DNA of 64,000 nucleotides, taken from assembly GCF_036173105.1 (NCBI RefSeq), contig NZ_CP108053.1:2728001-2792000 (forward strand), written 5' to 3'. Position numbers and translations under genes: made by a program. How positions within the stretch are numbered: position 1 is the stretch's first letter; each line of letters begins with the position of its first letter. Below, in pieces: positions 49,863 to 58,972 of the stretch. Origin of the DNA: Streptomyces sp. NBC_00287. GTDB taxonomy: Bacteria > Actinomycetota > Actinomycetes > Streptomycetales > Streptomycetaceae. The notes under the pieces were generated by a model. It did not search any database. It was not told the origin of the DNA and saw nothing but the letters and a program-made list of their open reading frames with translations.

Positions 49863-49874
49863 TCCCCGAAAGGA

Positions 49875-52800
49875 TCACACCAGGGCGGCTGCCTCCTTCG
49901 CCGTGAGGCCGCCGCCCTCGGCATACCCGGCCTCGTACTCCTCGTCGCCGAGCACCGACCGCACCGCCGCCACCGCCCGCGCCCGTGACTCGCGCTCCAG
50001 CGAGGAGTGCAGGTGTCCGGGCAGCAGCAGCGCGTCGGCGGCACCGAGGCACCGGGCGGCGTCCACACCCTCGCCGCTCCCGGCCAACGCCAGCGCGGCG
50101 ACGATCAGGTACACCGAGATCATCTGCGGGGCCATGGCCTTCGACAGCGGGTCCTCGGCCTGTTCGATACCGCGCCGGATCTTCTCCCGCGCCTCTTCGT
50201 GGAGGCCCTCGGAGACGTCCAGCCATGCCTCCTGCGCGAGGATGAACGCGTCGAAGACGATGAAGTGGGCGATGGAGAACTCCTCTCGCAGCAGCCGGAT
50301 GTGCTCGCGCGCCTCGGCGACCCGGTCGGTGATGCTGAGCCAGCCGGCGAGGGCGACCCGGCAGAACGGCATCGCCTCGTTGTGGCCGCCGTCCAGCGCG
50401 GCGAGTGTCTCCCGCAGCAGGCGTTCGCCCCGCTCGCTGTCCCCGCCCTCCAGCAGCACGTTGCCCAACCGGGCGGTGAGGACGGCCTGTTGGGCGTGGG
50501 CGCCGAGCTTGCGGGCGTGCTCGATGGCCGCCTCGTAGTCGGCGGCGGCCAGGAGATACTCCCCCTTGCGCTCCCGGGCCTCGGCGCGCGCCGACAGGGC
50601 TTCGGCGCTGCCCCAGTCGTCGCCGAGCCGCTGGTAGATGGCCAGCGACTCGTCGGCGTCGCGGGCGGCGGCGCTCACCTGTTCCGGGCGGTTGGCGAGG
50701 AGGTTGGCCCGCATCTGGAGGGTGGCGGCCAGCTCCCACTCGTAGTCCGGGGTCCGCCGGCAGGTCTCCACGGCGGCGTCGAGCATCCGGCCGACCCTGT
50801 CGATGTCGCCGGAGAGCACCACGGCGAAGATCACGAGCAGTCCGGGGCTACGGCAGTTCTGCGGCATCCCCGGCTCGTACGTCTCGGCGATGGTGCGCAG
50901 CTTCTGCTGGGCGACCGGGTTCTGCCAGGCGTCCAACTCGGTGTCCATACAGGCGAGATGGGCCAGATGGACGCCGCGCCTGGCCTCCGCCAGGATCTCG
51001 CCGGTGTACGGCGGCGGCTCGGCGGTGCAGCGCTGCCACACCGGCCGGGCCGGCCGGACCGGTTCGGCGAAGGGGTCGGGGCCGAGCGCCATGACCTCCT
51101 TGCACCAGTTGCGGGCCTCGATCCTGAGGTCGCGCATCTGCCAATACCAGGCCAGCGACAGCACCAGCGTCAGTGCCTCCTGCTCGTCGCGTTCGGCGAC
51201 GGCGTGCCGCAGGGCGGTGCGCAGATTCTCGTACTCCCTCTGGAGCCTTTCCACGGCGTCCAGTTGGCCGGGGCCGCGCAGCAACGGGTCGGTGGTGCGG
51301 GCGAGTTCGCGGTAGTACGTCAGATGCGCGCGCTCGGCGCGGGGGCGTTCCCCGGCCTCGTCCATGCGTTCGCCGGCGTACTCGGCGACGGTCTCCAGGA
51401 GCCGGTAGCGCATCGCGTCGTCGCCGCACGGGGTGGCCACGACGAGCGACTTGTCGACAAGGGAACCCAGCGCCTCCAGGGCTGCGGGCCCGCACACGGC
51501 CTCCGCCGCGGGCAGATCGCAGCCGCCCGCGAAGACCGAAAGACGCCGCAGCACGTCCCGTTCGTCCTCGTCGAGCAGGTCCCAGGACCAGTCGACGACG
51601 GCCCTGAGGGTCTGCTGGCGGGGCAGGACGGTACGGCTGCCGGAGGTGAGCAGCCGGAAGCGGTCGTCGAGCCGGTCGGCGATCTGGCGGGGCGCGAGCA
51701 TCCGCAGCCGGGCGGCGGCGAGCTCGATGGCCAGGGGCAGACCGTCCAGGCGGCGGCAGATCTCGGCGCAGGCCTCGGGGTCGTCGTCGACGCGGAACCC
51801 GGGTCGGGCGGCGGCACCGCGGTCGGCGAACAGCCTGAGGGCGTACGGCTGTGGCAGCGGCTCCACCGGCCGCAGCACCTCGCCCGGTACGCCGAGGGGT
51901 TCACGGCTGGTGGCCAGTACGGTCAGTCCCGGGCAGCGGGCCAGCAACTGCTCCACCAGGCGGGCGGCGGCGTCGACGACGTGCTCGCAGTTGTCGAGGA
52001 CGATCAGCATGCGGCGCCGGGCGCAGTGCTCCACGAGCCGTTCGACCGGGTCGTCGTGCCGGTCGCCGGTCGCGGTTCGGAACTCCTCGGCGCCGGCGCC
52101 GTACAGCACGGTCTCGCGGGCGCCCACGGCGGTGAGGACGGCCTCCGGTACGGCGTCCGGGTCGTCGACGGGCGCGAGTTCGGCCAGCCAGATCCCGTCC
52201 CGGGCGGCGTCCCGGAGTGTCTCGGCGGCCTCCTGCGACAGCCGCGTCTTACCGGCGCCGCCGGGCCCGAGCAGCGTGACGAGCCGCGCGCTGCGGAGGT
52301 CTCCGCGGATGGCATCGATGTCGGCTTCCCGGCCGACGAAGGAGGTGAGCCGGGCCCGCAGATTCCCGAGCGGGGCCTGTGGCGCCGGTTTCAGCAACTC
52401 CCCGTGCAGGGCGCGCAGTTCAGCACCGGGATCGGACCCGAGCTGCTCGGCGAGCAGCTGCCGTACGTCGTCGTAGGCGGCCAGTGCCTCGGCGGGGCGG
52501 CCGGTGTCGCGCAACGCCCGCAGACGCAGCGCCTGCAACGGCTCGTCCAGGGGATGGCTGTCGCACAGGGCGGTCAGTTCCGGCAGCGCGGCCTCGGCCT
52601 GGCCGAGGGCGAGGGCGGCGGTGTGGCGGGCGCGCAGGGCGTCCAGGCGGCGGGTGTCCCAGCGGGCGGCCTCGGCGGCGCGGTCGGGGAGGTCGGCGAG
52701 GGCGGGGCCGCGCCACAGGGCGAGGGCGTCGTCGAGGCAACCTGCGGCCTTGGCGGGGTCGCCATCGGCGAGGGCGCGGATGCCGTCGGCGGTGAGCCGC

Positions 52801-53111
52801 TCGAAACGGTGCAGGTCGATGTCGTCGGCCCCGGCGGCCAGCCGGTACCCACCCTCCACGGACTCCACGGCCCCGGCCCCGAGGACCCGCCGCAACCGCC
52901 CGACGAGCGCCTGCAGCGCCCCCGCGGAGTCGGCGGGCGGATCCCCACCCCACACCTCGTCCACGAGCAACTGCACCGGCACCGCCCGCCCGCCCCGCAG
53001 GGCGAGCACGCTGAGCAGCGCACGCAACCGCGCCCCACCGACCGGTACGGGGGTGCCGTCGGAACGGAGGGCCTGAGTGGTGCCGAGGATGCGATAGCGC
53101 ACGGGGTCCAT
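49875..53111 (-). CDS. AfsR/SARP-family transcriptional regulator with NB-ARC and TPR domains
   Basis: A 1078-residue regulator. N-terminal OmpR-like DNA-binding domain (about 1-95), then a bacterial transcriptional activator domain (BTAD, about 100-245), an NB-ARC ATPase with Walker A LLGPGGAGKT near 282 and Walker B LIVLDNCEHVV, and C-terminal TPR-like helices (residues 650-1070). These proteins integrate signals and switch on secondary-metabolite genes. The true start is the ATG at 53111 (MDPVRYRILG); the longer ORF to 53783 is a coding-frame shadow over another gene. Its target is not in view. Confidence 0.9.
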   Translation of the reverse strand: MDPVRYRILGTTQALRSDGTPVPVGGARLRALLSVLALRGGRAVPVQLLVDEVWGGDPPADSAGALQALVGRLRRVLGAGAVESVEGGYRLAAGADDIDLHRFERLTADGIRALADGDPAKAAGCLDDALALWRGPALADLPDRAAEAARWDTRRLDALRARHTAALALGQAEAALPELTALCDSHPLDEPLQALRLRALRDTGRPAEALAAYDDVRQLLAEQLGSDPGAELRALHGELLKPAPQAPLGNLRARLTSFVGREADIDAIRGDLRSARLVTLLGPGGAGKTRLSQEAAETLRDAARDGIWLAELAPVDDPDAVPEAVLTAVGARETVLYGAGAEEFRTATGDRHDDPVERLVEHCARRRMLIVLDNCEHVVDAAARLVEQLLARCPGLTVLATSREPLGVPGEVLRPVEPLPQPYALRLFADRGAAARPGFRVDDDPEACAEICRRLDGLPLAIELAAARLRMLAPRQIADRLDDRFRLLTSGSRTVLPRQQTLRAVVDWSWDLLDEDERDVLRRLSVFAGGCDLPAAEAVCGPAALEALGSLVDKSLVVATPCGDDAMRYRLLETVAEYAGERMDEAGERPRAERAHLTYYRELARTTDPLLRGPGQLDAVERLQREYENLRTALRHAVAERDEQEALTLVLSLAWYWQMRDLRIEARNWCKEVMALGPDPFAEPVRPARPVWQRCTAEPPPYTGEILAEARRGVHLAHLACMDTELDAWQNPVAQQKLRTIAETYEPGMPQNCRSPGLLVIFAVVLSGDIDRVGRMLDAAVETCRRTPDYEWELAATLQMRANLLANRPEQVSAAARDADESLAIYQRLGDDWGSAEALSARAEARERKGEYLLAAADYEAAIEHARKLGAHAQQAVLTARLGNVLLEGGDSERGERLLRETLAALDGGHNEAMPFCRVALAGWLSITDRVAEAREHIRLLREEFSIAHFIVFDAFILAQEAWLDVSEGLHEEAREKIRRGIEQAEDPLSKAMAPQMISVYLIVAALALAGSGEGVDAARCLGAADALLLPGHLHSSLERESRARAVAAVRSVLGDEEYEAGYAEGGGLTAKEAAALV

Positions 53112-53152
53112 TGTCTCTGGAGAGCGGGGGTGGGTCGGGCCGATGGCTGGGA

Positions 53153-53704
53153 TCAGTCGGTCGGGACCTCCAGGGTCACCAGTACTCCGGCTTCCACCCC
53201 TCGTCGGCCCCGGCTGTCCGGGCCCGTGTCCTTGAACCACTTCGGGCAGGTGTCGACCGGGCGCAGCGAACGCTCCCCCGGCACCGGCTCCCAGGTGCCC
53301 GAGCCGGGTACCGGCTCGGCGTACTCCTGGGTCAGGATCTGGATGTCCCGCACCCGGCCGGTGACCTCCGGCCACTGGTCCCCGTGCGTCTCGACCGTCA
53401 GCAGCCCGACGAGCCGGATCCGGCCCCCGGGGCGCTCCTCGCCGAGGTCCTCCGGTGCCACGACGTCGACGGTGTGCTCGTGCAGCGCCACCGTCAGTCC
53501 CGTGTCCTCGTGGAGCACCCTGACGCCCCGCACGTCCGCCACCTCCCCGACGACCTTCGCCAGCCGGTCGTCCCAGTCGCCGCCGCCCAGGACCTCCCCG
53601 GAGCCTTTGAGCAGCAGCGGCCAACTCACCTCCTCGCCCACCGAGAACGGCTTGCCGCAGCACTCCATCTGCCAGTCCGCGTAGAACACATGCCAGATCC
53701 CCAT
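53153..53704 (-). CDS. hypothetical protein with conserved YADWQMECCG motif
   Basis: A 183-residue cytosolic protein. The N terminus MGIWHVFYADWQMECCGKPF and the GEEVSWPL segment are conserved in Streptomyces proteins that I recall as a DUF6578-like family; I am not certain of the name. The C-terminal half is beta-rich (RIRLVGLLTVETHGD, VEAGVLVTLEVPTD). The two adjacent cysteines could be a metal or disulfide site. Start 53704 is chosen over 53728 (no conservation). It lies 42 bp upstream of the AfsR-like gene. Confidence 0.7.
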   Translation of the reverse strand: MGIWHVFYADWQMECCGKPFSVGEEVSWPLLLKGSGEVLGGGDWDDRLAKVVGEVADVRGVRVLHEDTGLTVALHEHTVDVVAPEDLGEERPGGRIRLVGLLTVETHGDQWPEVTGRVRDIQILTQEYAEPVPGSGTWEPVPGERSLRPVDTCPKWFKDTGPDSRGRRGVEAGVLVTLEVPTD

Positions 53705-53809
53705 GCCCCCACCTTCTACGGAACCCACGCACGACCGCGAGACGTTTTCCCGGTGCGCCCGGTACCGTCGGGCGGCAGCACACCGCGTGCCGACCAGTCA
53801 GGGAGCCGC

Positions 53810-54577
53810 ATGACCGCCATCACCACCCGCCACAGCGACCGGCGTATGAGCCCTGTCTTCGTCGGGATCCTGGCCGTCACGGCGGTGACCGGTTGGGCGA
53901 CCTGGACCGGGTTCGCCGAGCAGCCGGGCGTCGCCGTGTTCCTGTTCGTGACGGCGGCCTGGATCGTCTCCCTGTGTCTGCACGAGTACGCGCACGCGCG
54001 CACGGCCCTGCACAGCGGCGACATCACGGTCGGCGCGAAGGGCTACCTCACGCTGAACCCTCTCGCTTATACACACGCCCTGCTGAGCATCGTGCTCCCG
54101 GTCCTCTTCGTGATCATGGGCGGGATCGGTCTGCCCGGTGGCGCCGTCTTCATCGAGCGCGGGCGGATCCGGGGGCGGTGGCGGCACAGTCTGATCTCGG
54201 CGGCGGGCCCGCTGACGAACCTGCTCTTCGCCGCGGTGTGCACCGCACCGTTCTGGCTCGACGCTCTCGACGGCGTCCCCGCCGACTTCCGGTTCGCGCT
54301 GGCCTTCCTCGCCCTGCTCCAGGTCACGGCAGCGATCCTGAACTTCCTGCCGGTCCCGGGCCTGGACGGCTACGGCGTCATCGAGCCCTGGCTGTCGTAC
54401 AACATCCGGCGTCAGGTGGAGCCCTTCGCGCCGTTCGGCCTGCTGTTCGTGTTCGCGCTGCTGTGGCTGCCCGCGGTGAACGGCGTGTTCTTCGACATGG
54501 TCGACGCGGTGCTGCGCGGGCTCGGGGTCAGCGAGCTGGAGACGGCGTACGGCTGGGATCTCTACCGCTTCTGGTAG
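53810..54577 (+). CDS. site-2-protease-like (M50) membrane metalloprotease
   Basis: A 255-residue membrane protein with about five transmembrane helices. The catalytic HEYAHA (HExxH) sits in a transmembrane segment, and NFLPVPGLDGYG supplies the third zinc ligand Asp (NxxPxxxLDG). Family members cut membrane-bound anti-sigma factors or other substrates within the membrane, or handle zinc peptidase functions; the target here is unknown. ATG at 53810 has GGGAG upstream; the longer ORF is a shadow. Confidence 0.88.
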   Translation: MTAITTRHSDRRMSPVFVGILAVTAVTGWATWTGFAEQPGVAVFLFVTAAWIVSLCLHEYAHARTALHSGDITVGAKGYLTLNPLAYTHALLSIVLPVLFVIMGGIGLPGGAVFIERGRIRGRWRHSLISAAGPLTNLLFAAVCTAPFWLDALDGVPADFRFALAFLALLQVTAAILNFLPVPGLDGYGVIEPWLSYNIRRQVEPFAPFGLLFVFALLWLPAVNGVFFDMVDAVLRGLGVSELETAYGWDLYRFW

Positions 54578-54741
54578 GCCGCGACCTTCCCGCGCCTCAG
54601 GTAGTACCAGCACATGTTGGACGACAGCCCCGCCAGCAGCACCCAGATGATGCCCAGGAAGCTTCCCTGCGCGAAGGAGACGACGGCGGCGGCCACCGCG
54701 AGGACGCAGACGATCAGGGCGTAGAGGGCGAGGCGGGGCAT
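54562..54741 (-). CDS. small two-helix membrane protein
   Basis: A 59-residue protein, short enough to be missed by usual cut-offs. It begins MPRLALYALIVCVLAVAAAV, has two predicted transmembrane helices (about 5-23 and 28-46) and ends with basic residues (CWYYLRRGKVAAYQKR). The ATG at 54741 is preceded by AGGAG-like CGACAGGAGCCCCTCGC. It overlaps the 3' end of the convergent protease gene by 16 bp. Codon use fits a real gene, with G/C at most third positions. Confidence 0.7.
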   Translation of the reverse strand: MPRLALYALIVCVLAVAAAVVSFAQGSFLGIIWVLLAGLSSNMCWYYLRRGKVAAYQKR

Positions 54742-54801
54742 GCGAGGGGCTCCTGTCGGGGGGACACTGCGGTACGTCGCCGTCCAGTGTCCCCCATCCC
54801 C

Positions 54802-55509
54802 TCATACGTCCGTGATGCGGAGTCCCGCGTGTGCCTTGTAGCGCCGGTTGACGGAGATCAGGTTCGCGACCAGGGACTCGACCTGGTGGGCGTTGCGCAG
54901 CCGCCCGGCGAAGATGCCGCGCATGCCGGGGATACGGCCGGCCAGCGCCTGCACGATCTCGACATCGGCGCGGACCTCGCCGAGGACCATGACGTCGGTG
55001 TCGATCTCGTCGATCTCCGGGTCCTCGAGCAGCACCGCCGACAGATGGTGGAAGGCGGCCGTGACCCGCGAGTCCGGCAGCAGCGCCGCCGCCTGCTGCG
55101 CCGCACTGCCCTCCTCCGGCTTCAGCGCGTAGGCGCCCTGCTTGTCGAAGCCGAGCGGGTTGACGCAGTCGACGACCAGCTTCCCGGCGAGCTCCTCGCG
55201 CAGCGACTCCAGCGTCTTGCCGTGGCCCTCCCACGGCACGGCGACGATCACGATGTCGCTGCGGCGGGCGCACTCGGCGTTGTCGGCGCCCTCGACACCG
55301 TGGCCGAGTTCCTCGGCGGCGGTCTGTGCGCGGTCCGCCGCACGGGAGCCGATGATCACCTTCTGGCCGGCCTTGGCGAGCCGGTAGGCCAGGCCCTTGC
55401 CCTGCGGCCCGGTCCCGCCGAGCACGCCGACGACAAGCCCGGAGACATCGGGAAGGTCCCAGGGATCCTTGGCGGGGGCCTTCTGTGCAGCACTGTCGGT
55501 AGAGGTCAT
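54802..55509 (-). CDS. npdG: NADPH-dependent F420 reductase
   Basis: A 235-residue enzyme of the F420-dependent NADP oxidoreductase family. N-terminal nucleotide-binding motif VVGVLGGTGPQGKGLA, then GSRAADRA, VPWEGHG and CVNPLGFDK; the C-terminal part includes FHHLSAVLLED. It transfers hydride between NADPH and cofactor F420, providing reduced F420 for secondary metabolism and redox enzymes. No F420 synthesis gene is nearby. Confidence 0.9.
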   Translation of the reverse strand: MTSTDSAAQKAPAKDPWDLPDVSGLVVGVLGGTGPQGKGLAYRLAKAGQKVIIGSRAADRAQTAAEELGHGVEGADNAECARRSDIVIVAVPWEGHGKTLESLREELAGKLVVDCVNPLGFDKQGAYALKPEEGSAAQQAAALLPDSRVTAAFHHLSAVLLEDPEIDEIDTDVMVLGEVRADVEIVQALAGRIPGMRGIFAGRLRNAHQVESLVANLISVNRRYKAHAGLRITDV

Positions 55510-55546
55510 GGCCCGACTTTACGTCCGTGTCGGCGGCCCCCTTCGA

Positions 55547-56671
55547 TCAGGTGAGCCGCGTCACGGGCACGCGCCGGAAGACGATGCGCTCGTAGGCGCC
55601 GAAGTCGCCCGTCTCGTAGAGGAGTCCGACGGTGTCGGCGTCGATGCGGACGAGGTCGGAGTAGGCGGCGGGGAGGCCGTCGACGGTGACGCGGGGGTGC
55701 CAGGTGGTGCCGGAGTCGGTGGAGACGCGGATCGTCATCAGGGCGCGGCCGCCGGGGAAGGCGGGGCCGGAGAAGAGCAGCAGGTCGGGGTCGCGCAGCT
55801 GCAGGACGCTGGCCTCGCAGACGGGGCCGTCGAGGCCGGCCTGGGGGCGGAAGGGGTGGTGGAGGGTGCGGCCGCCGTCCTTGGAGTGGGCGTCGGCGCG
55901 GTTGCCGGGCGACGGGGAGTCGTTGCGGGTGTTGAAGTAGACGCAGCCGTCGGGGAGTTCGGCGGCGGTGGTCTCGTTGACGTTGACGTAGCCGTTGGGG
56001 TTCTGGTCGATGTAGCCGATGGACCAGGTGGCGCCGCGGTCGTCGCTGAGCAGGCAGTGGCCGCTGTTGTACTGCGCCTCGGTGCCGGTGTCCGTGCCGG
56101 TGGGCGGCAGGCTGTGGTTGGCGGGGACGACGACCCGGCCGGTGCTCAGCTGGAGGGCGTGGCCGGGGGTGGTGGCGTACCAGCGCCAGCCGGGCCTCTT
56201 CACCGACTTGGTGATGTCCCTGGGGCTGGTCCAGGTGACGCCGTCGTCGTCGCTGTGCTGTACCCAGACCCGGCGGCCGTCGGCGTCGGAGACCCTTCCG
56301 CGCCGGATGGCGTCCTCGGAGGCAGAGGCGGCGGAGCGGATGTGGACGAGCAGGATGCGGCCGGTGTCAAGGACGACCGGGGCGGGGTTGCCGGAGAGGT
56401 GAACTCCGTTGCTGGCGGCGACCTTCAGCGGGCCCCAGGTGCGGCCGCCGTCCGTCGAGCGCTTCAGCACGATGTCGATATGGCCCCAGTCGCGGGCGGA
56501 CTCCTTGCGGCCCTCGCAGAAGGCGAGAAGCGTGCCGGCCCGGGTGACCACGACGGCCGGGATCCGGAAACTGGCGTAGCCCTCACGCCCCGCGCGGAAG
56601 GGGACGGAGGCGGGCAGGGAGGCGGCGGATGCTGGCATGTCGTACTGCTTGCCCAGGTTGGGCGAATTCAT
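55547..56671 (-). CDS. sialidase-like protein (GH33) without a signal peptide
   Basis: About 374 residues with a six-bladed beta-propeller. FRIP motif SFRIPAVVV and Asp-box repeats STDGGRTW, SDDDGVTW, SDDRGATW, SKDGGRTL and STDSGTTW are clear. Conserved Glu (ETTAAELPDG) and Tyr near the C terminus (LYETGDFGAYERIVFRRV) fit exo-sialidases. The starts at 56671 and 56638 both lack a signal peptide and a good ribosome-binding site, so the enzyme may be intracellular or exported by another route. No nan catabolic genes are adjacent. Confidence 0.8.
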   Translation of the reverse strand: MNSPNLGKQYDMPASAASLPASVPFRAGREGYASFRIPAVVVTRAGTLLAFCEGRKESARDWGHIDIVLKRSTDGGRTWGPLKVAASNGVHLSGNPAPVVLDTGRILLVHIRSAASASEDAIRRGRVSDADGRRVWVQHSDDDGVTWTSPRDITKSVKRPGWRWYATTPGHALQLSTGRVVVPANHSLPPTGTDTGTEAQYNSGHCLLSDDRGATWSIGYIDQNPNGYVNVNETTAAELPDGCVYFNTRNDSPSPGNRADAHSKDGGRTLHHPFRPQAGLDGPVCEASVLQLRDPDLLLFSGPAFPGGRALMTIRVSTDSGTTWHPRVTVDGLPAAYSDLVRIDADTVGLLYETGDFGAYERIVFRRVPVTRLT

Positions 56672-56718
56672 GGCGAACTGCCGGTCACGAGTGGCCCGGT
56701 GCGGCAGGATGCGGGCCC

Positions 56719-57354
56719 ATGGACGCCGTACGGGTCGCGCTGCTGCGCGAAGTGCTCTCCGGAACCGAGTGGTTGGGGGCCACCCGGAGGTTCGCGGGTG
56801 TGCTGCGGGGCTCGGTGGTCTCGCACGGCGGCGGGCTGCTGCTCGTCGGCACCTCGGACTACGAGCCGTGGCATCTCGCGGCCCACCTGGTCGACGAGGC
56901 CGCGTGGTCGGGCACACCCGAGCTGACCCCGACCCTCGTACGACATGCCGCGCGCGCCTCGGATCCGGCACATCTGTCGGTCGGGCTCGGGCGACTGGCG
57001 GCGGCGCGACGGGGGGAGACGCTGCTGGTGGTGTCACCGCATGCGGCGGACGCCGGGCCGGCTGTGGCGCCGCAGGAGCCGGACGCCGAGCTGCTGGAGC
57101 GGGTGCACGACGCGCGGCGGGCCGGGGCGACGGTGCTGGCGCTGGGGCCTGGCGAGGGCGACCTGGTGGCGATGGCGCACGAGTCGCTGGCGGTCCCCGA
57201 GGGCACGGACCTGGACCTGGACACGGTGCAGCACCTGGTGAGCGCGGCGGCCGGAGAGAACTCCGTCCCCTCTCCCCGGGCCCGCAGACGTTTCCGCGAC
57301 CGCCTGTCGGCACTGGCGGACCAGTTGACGGCACCGCCACCGGCACGTTGGTGA
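56719..57354 (+). CDS. hypothetical alanine/arginine-rich protein
   Basis: A 211-residue protein with no recognised family. Visible features: VSHGGGLLLVGTSDYEPWHLAAHLVDEA, a central GETLLVVSPHAAD strand and GATVLALGPGEGDLVAMAHESLAVP, suggesting an alternating alpha/beta fold of sugar-isomerase (SIS) type, which is a guess. ATG at 56719; an upstream ATG at 56629 is in the sialidase gene. It diverges from the sialidase gene with 47 bp between them. Confidence 0.6.
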   Translation: MDAVRVALLREVLSGTEWLGATRRFAGVLRGSVVSHGGGLLLVGTSDYEPWHLAAHLVDEAAWSGTPELTPTLVRHAARASDPAHLSVGLGRLAAARRGETLLVVSPHAADAGPAVAPQEPDAELLERVHDARRAGATVLALGPGEGDLVAMAHESLAVPEGTDLDLDTVQHLVSAAAGENSVPSPRARRRFRDRLSALADQLTAPPPARW

Positions 57355-57411
57355 CTGGCGCTCCAAAAAGCAGTTGCCCCGCTCTCCCACCCCTCCCGAC
57401 CATGACCTCTC

Positions 57412-58686
57412 GTGACCTCCTTCCTGCCCGATCTCGCGCCCTGGCGTGCCTCCGTCGACTTTCGGCGGCTGTGGCTGTCGGGGCTCATCTCCGGCTTCGG
57501 CAGCTTTCTGACGTTCGTGGCGCTGCCCGTGCAGATCAAGGAATTGACCGGCTCCGCGGCGGCCGTCGGGGCGATCGGGGCCGTGGAGCTGGTTCCGCTG
57601 ATCGTCTTCGGGCTGTACGGCGGTGCGCTCGCGGACGCGCTCGACAAGCGCGGGCTGATCATCTGGACCGAGGCGGGCCAGGGACTGCTGAGCGCGCTGC
57701 TGCTGGTGAACGCGCTGCTGCCGGAGCCCGCCGTATGGCCGCTGTATGTGGTGGCCGCCCTGTCCTCGGCGCTGGTCTCCGTGCAGCGCCCCGCGCTCGA
57801 CTCGCTGTGGCCGCGGATCGTGGCCCATGAGCACTTGCCGGCCGCGGCGTCCCTGAACGCGCTGCGCTGGACGCTCGGCGGGGTCGCGGGCCCGGCGGTG
57901 GCGGGGGTGGTGGTCGCGTACGCGGGCCTCGGCTGGGCCTACGCGGCCGATCTGCTGACCTTCGTCGTCTCGGTCGTACTGATCATCCCGCTCGCCTCCT
58001 CCCCCGCCGCGCACGAGGCGGCGAAACCGTCGCTGAAGGCCATCGCCGAGGGCGCCCGGTACGCCTGGAGCCGCAAGGAACTCCTCGGCACCTACGCCGT
58101 CGACCTCGCCGCGATGTTCCTGGCGATGCCGCTGGCTCTGCTGCCGTTCCTGGCGGACGAGCTGGACGCGGAGTGGTCGCTGGGCCTGATGTACGCGGCG
58201 GTGCCGTTCGGGTCGCTGCTGGTGAGCGTGAGCAGCGGCTGGACCGGGCGGATCCATCGGCACGGGCGGATGGTGGTGCTGGCGGCGGCGCTGTGGGGGG
58301 TGGCCATCGCGGCCACCGGCGTCGTGGGCAACGTATGGCTGGTGCTGCTGTTCCTGACCGTGGCGGGCGGCTGCGACATGGTCAGCGGGATCTTCCGCGG
58401 GGTGATGTGGAACCAGACGATCCCGGACGAGCTGCGCGGCCGGCTCGCCGGGATCGAGCTGCTGTCGTACTCGGTCGGGCCGACCCTCGGCCAGGTCAGG
58501 TCCGGCGGTTTCGCCGCGTGGTGGGGCGTGCGGGCGTCGGTGTGGTCGGGCGGGCTGCTGTGCGTCGGCGCGGTGGGGCTGCTGGCGCTGTGCCTGCCGA
58601 GGCTGATGACGTACGACGCCCGGACGAGCGAGCACGCGAAGAGCGTGCGCGAGCAGCGGGCCGCGGCCCAGGCGGTCGAGGCCTGA
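57412..58686 (+). CDS. MFS transporter, EntS-like (MFS_3)
   Basis: A 424-residue protein with about 10-12 transmembrane helices. It begins LAPWRASVDFRRLWLSGLIS and carries GALADALDKRGLI (motif A) and a C-terminal RLAGIELLSYSVGPTLGQVRSGG that is typical of transmembrane secretion effector/enterobactin exporter EntS-like permeases. The substrate could be a siderophore or another metabolite. GTG start at 57412, 57 bp after the preceding gene. Confidence 0.85.
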   Translation: MTSFLPDLAPWRASVDFRRLWLSGLISGFGSFLTFVALPVQIKELTGSAAAVGAIGAVELVPLIVFGLYGGALADALDKRGLIIWTEAGQGLLSALLLVNALLPEPAVWPLYVVAALSSALVSVQRPALDSLWPRIVAHEHLPAAASLNALRWTLGGVAGPAVAGVVVAYAGLGWAYAADLLTFVVSVVLIIPLASSPAAHEAAKPSLKAIAEGARYAWSRKELLGTYAVDLAAMFLAMPLALLPFLADELDAEWSLGLMYAAVPFGSLLVSVSSGWTGRIHRHGRMVVLAAALWGVAIAATGVVGNVWLVLLFLTVAGGCDMVSGIFRGVMWNQTIPDELRGRLAGIELLSYSVGPTLGQVRSGGFAAWWGVRASVWSGGLLCVGAVGLLALCLPRLMTYDARTSEHAKSVREQRAAAQAVEA

Positions 58687-58914
58687 TCAGTCCTCCTCGG
58701 CACCCTTGGGGGCGTCATGCCACTTGGGGTCGTTCTCCCACTGGAGGTTGCGCTCGCGGGCGGTCTCCATCGCGTGCTCGGCCTCCGCGCGGGAGGCGTA
58801 CGGACCGAAGCGGTCCTTGCCGGGGCACTCCGGACCCTCCTCGACCTTCTTGTGCTCCAGGCAGTAGTACCACTCGCCCGGCTTGCCGACGGTGCGCTTC
58901 TTGAACAACGCCAT
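58687..58914 (-). CDS. small conserved actinobacterial protein next to map
   Basis: A 75-residue soluble protein ([27 protein letters not shown]...), with two cysteines and one histidine ([17 protein letters not shown]) that could bind a metal. AGGAG lies at the right distance before the ATG. Highly charged C terminus. No function is known to me. It diverges from map with 58 bp between them. Confidence 0.75.
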   Translation of the reverse strand: MALFKKRTVGKPGEWYYCLEHKKVEEGPECPGKDRFGPYASRAEAEHAMETARERNLQWENDPKWHDAPKGAEED

Positions 58915-58972
58915 GACCTGCTCCTCTCGCCACGGACATGTTCCCCCACGGCGGCTCGTTAGACTCGCTTGC

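Noticed and set aside
50007..53684. 1225-codon ORF antisense to the AfsR-like gene
   Set aside because: Composition is that of a shadow frame, while the opposite frame has clear OmpR, BTAD, NB-ARC and TPR motifs.
53112..53783. N-terminal extension of the AfsR-like regulator
   Set aside because: It lies over the YADWQMECCG gene and lacks any motif; MDPVRYRILG is the family start.
56672..57403. N-terminal extension of the sialidase
   Set aside because: Pro/Arg-rich shadow of the 211-residue hypothetical gene, no signal-peptide character.
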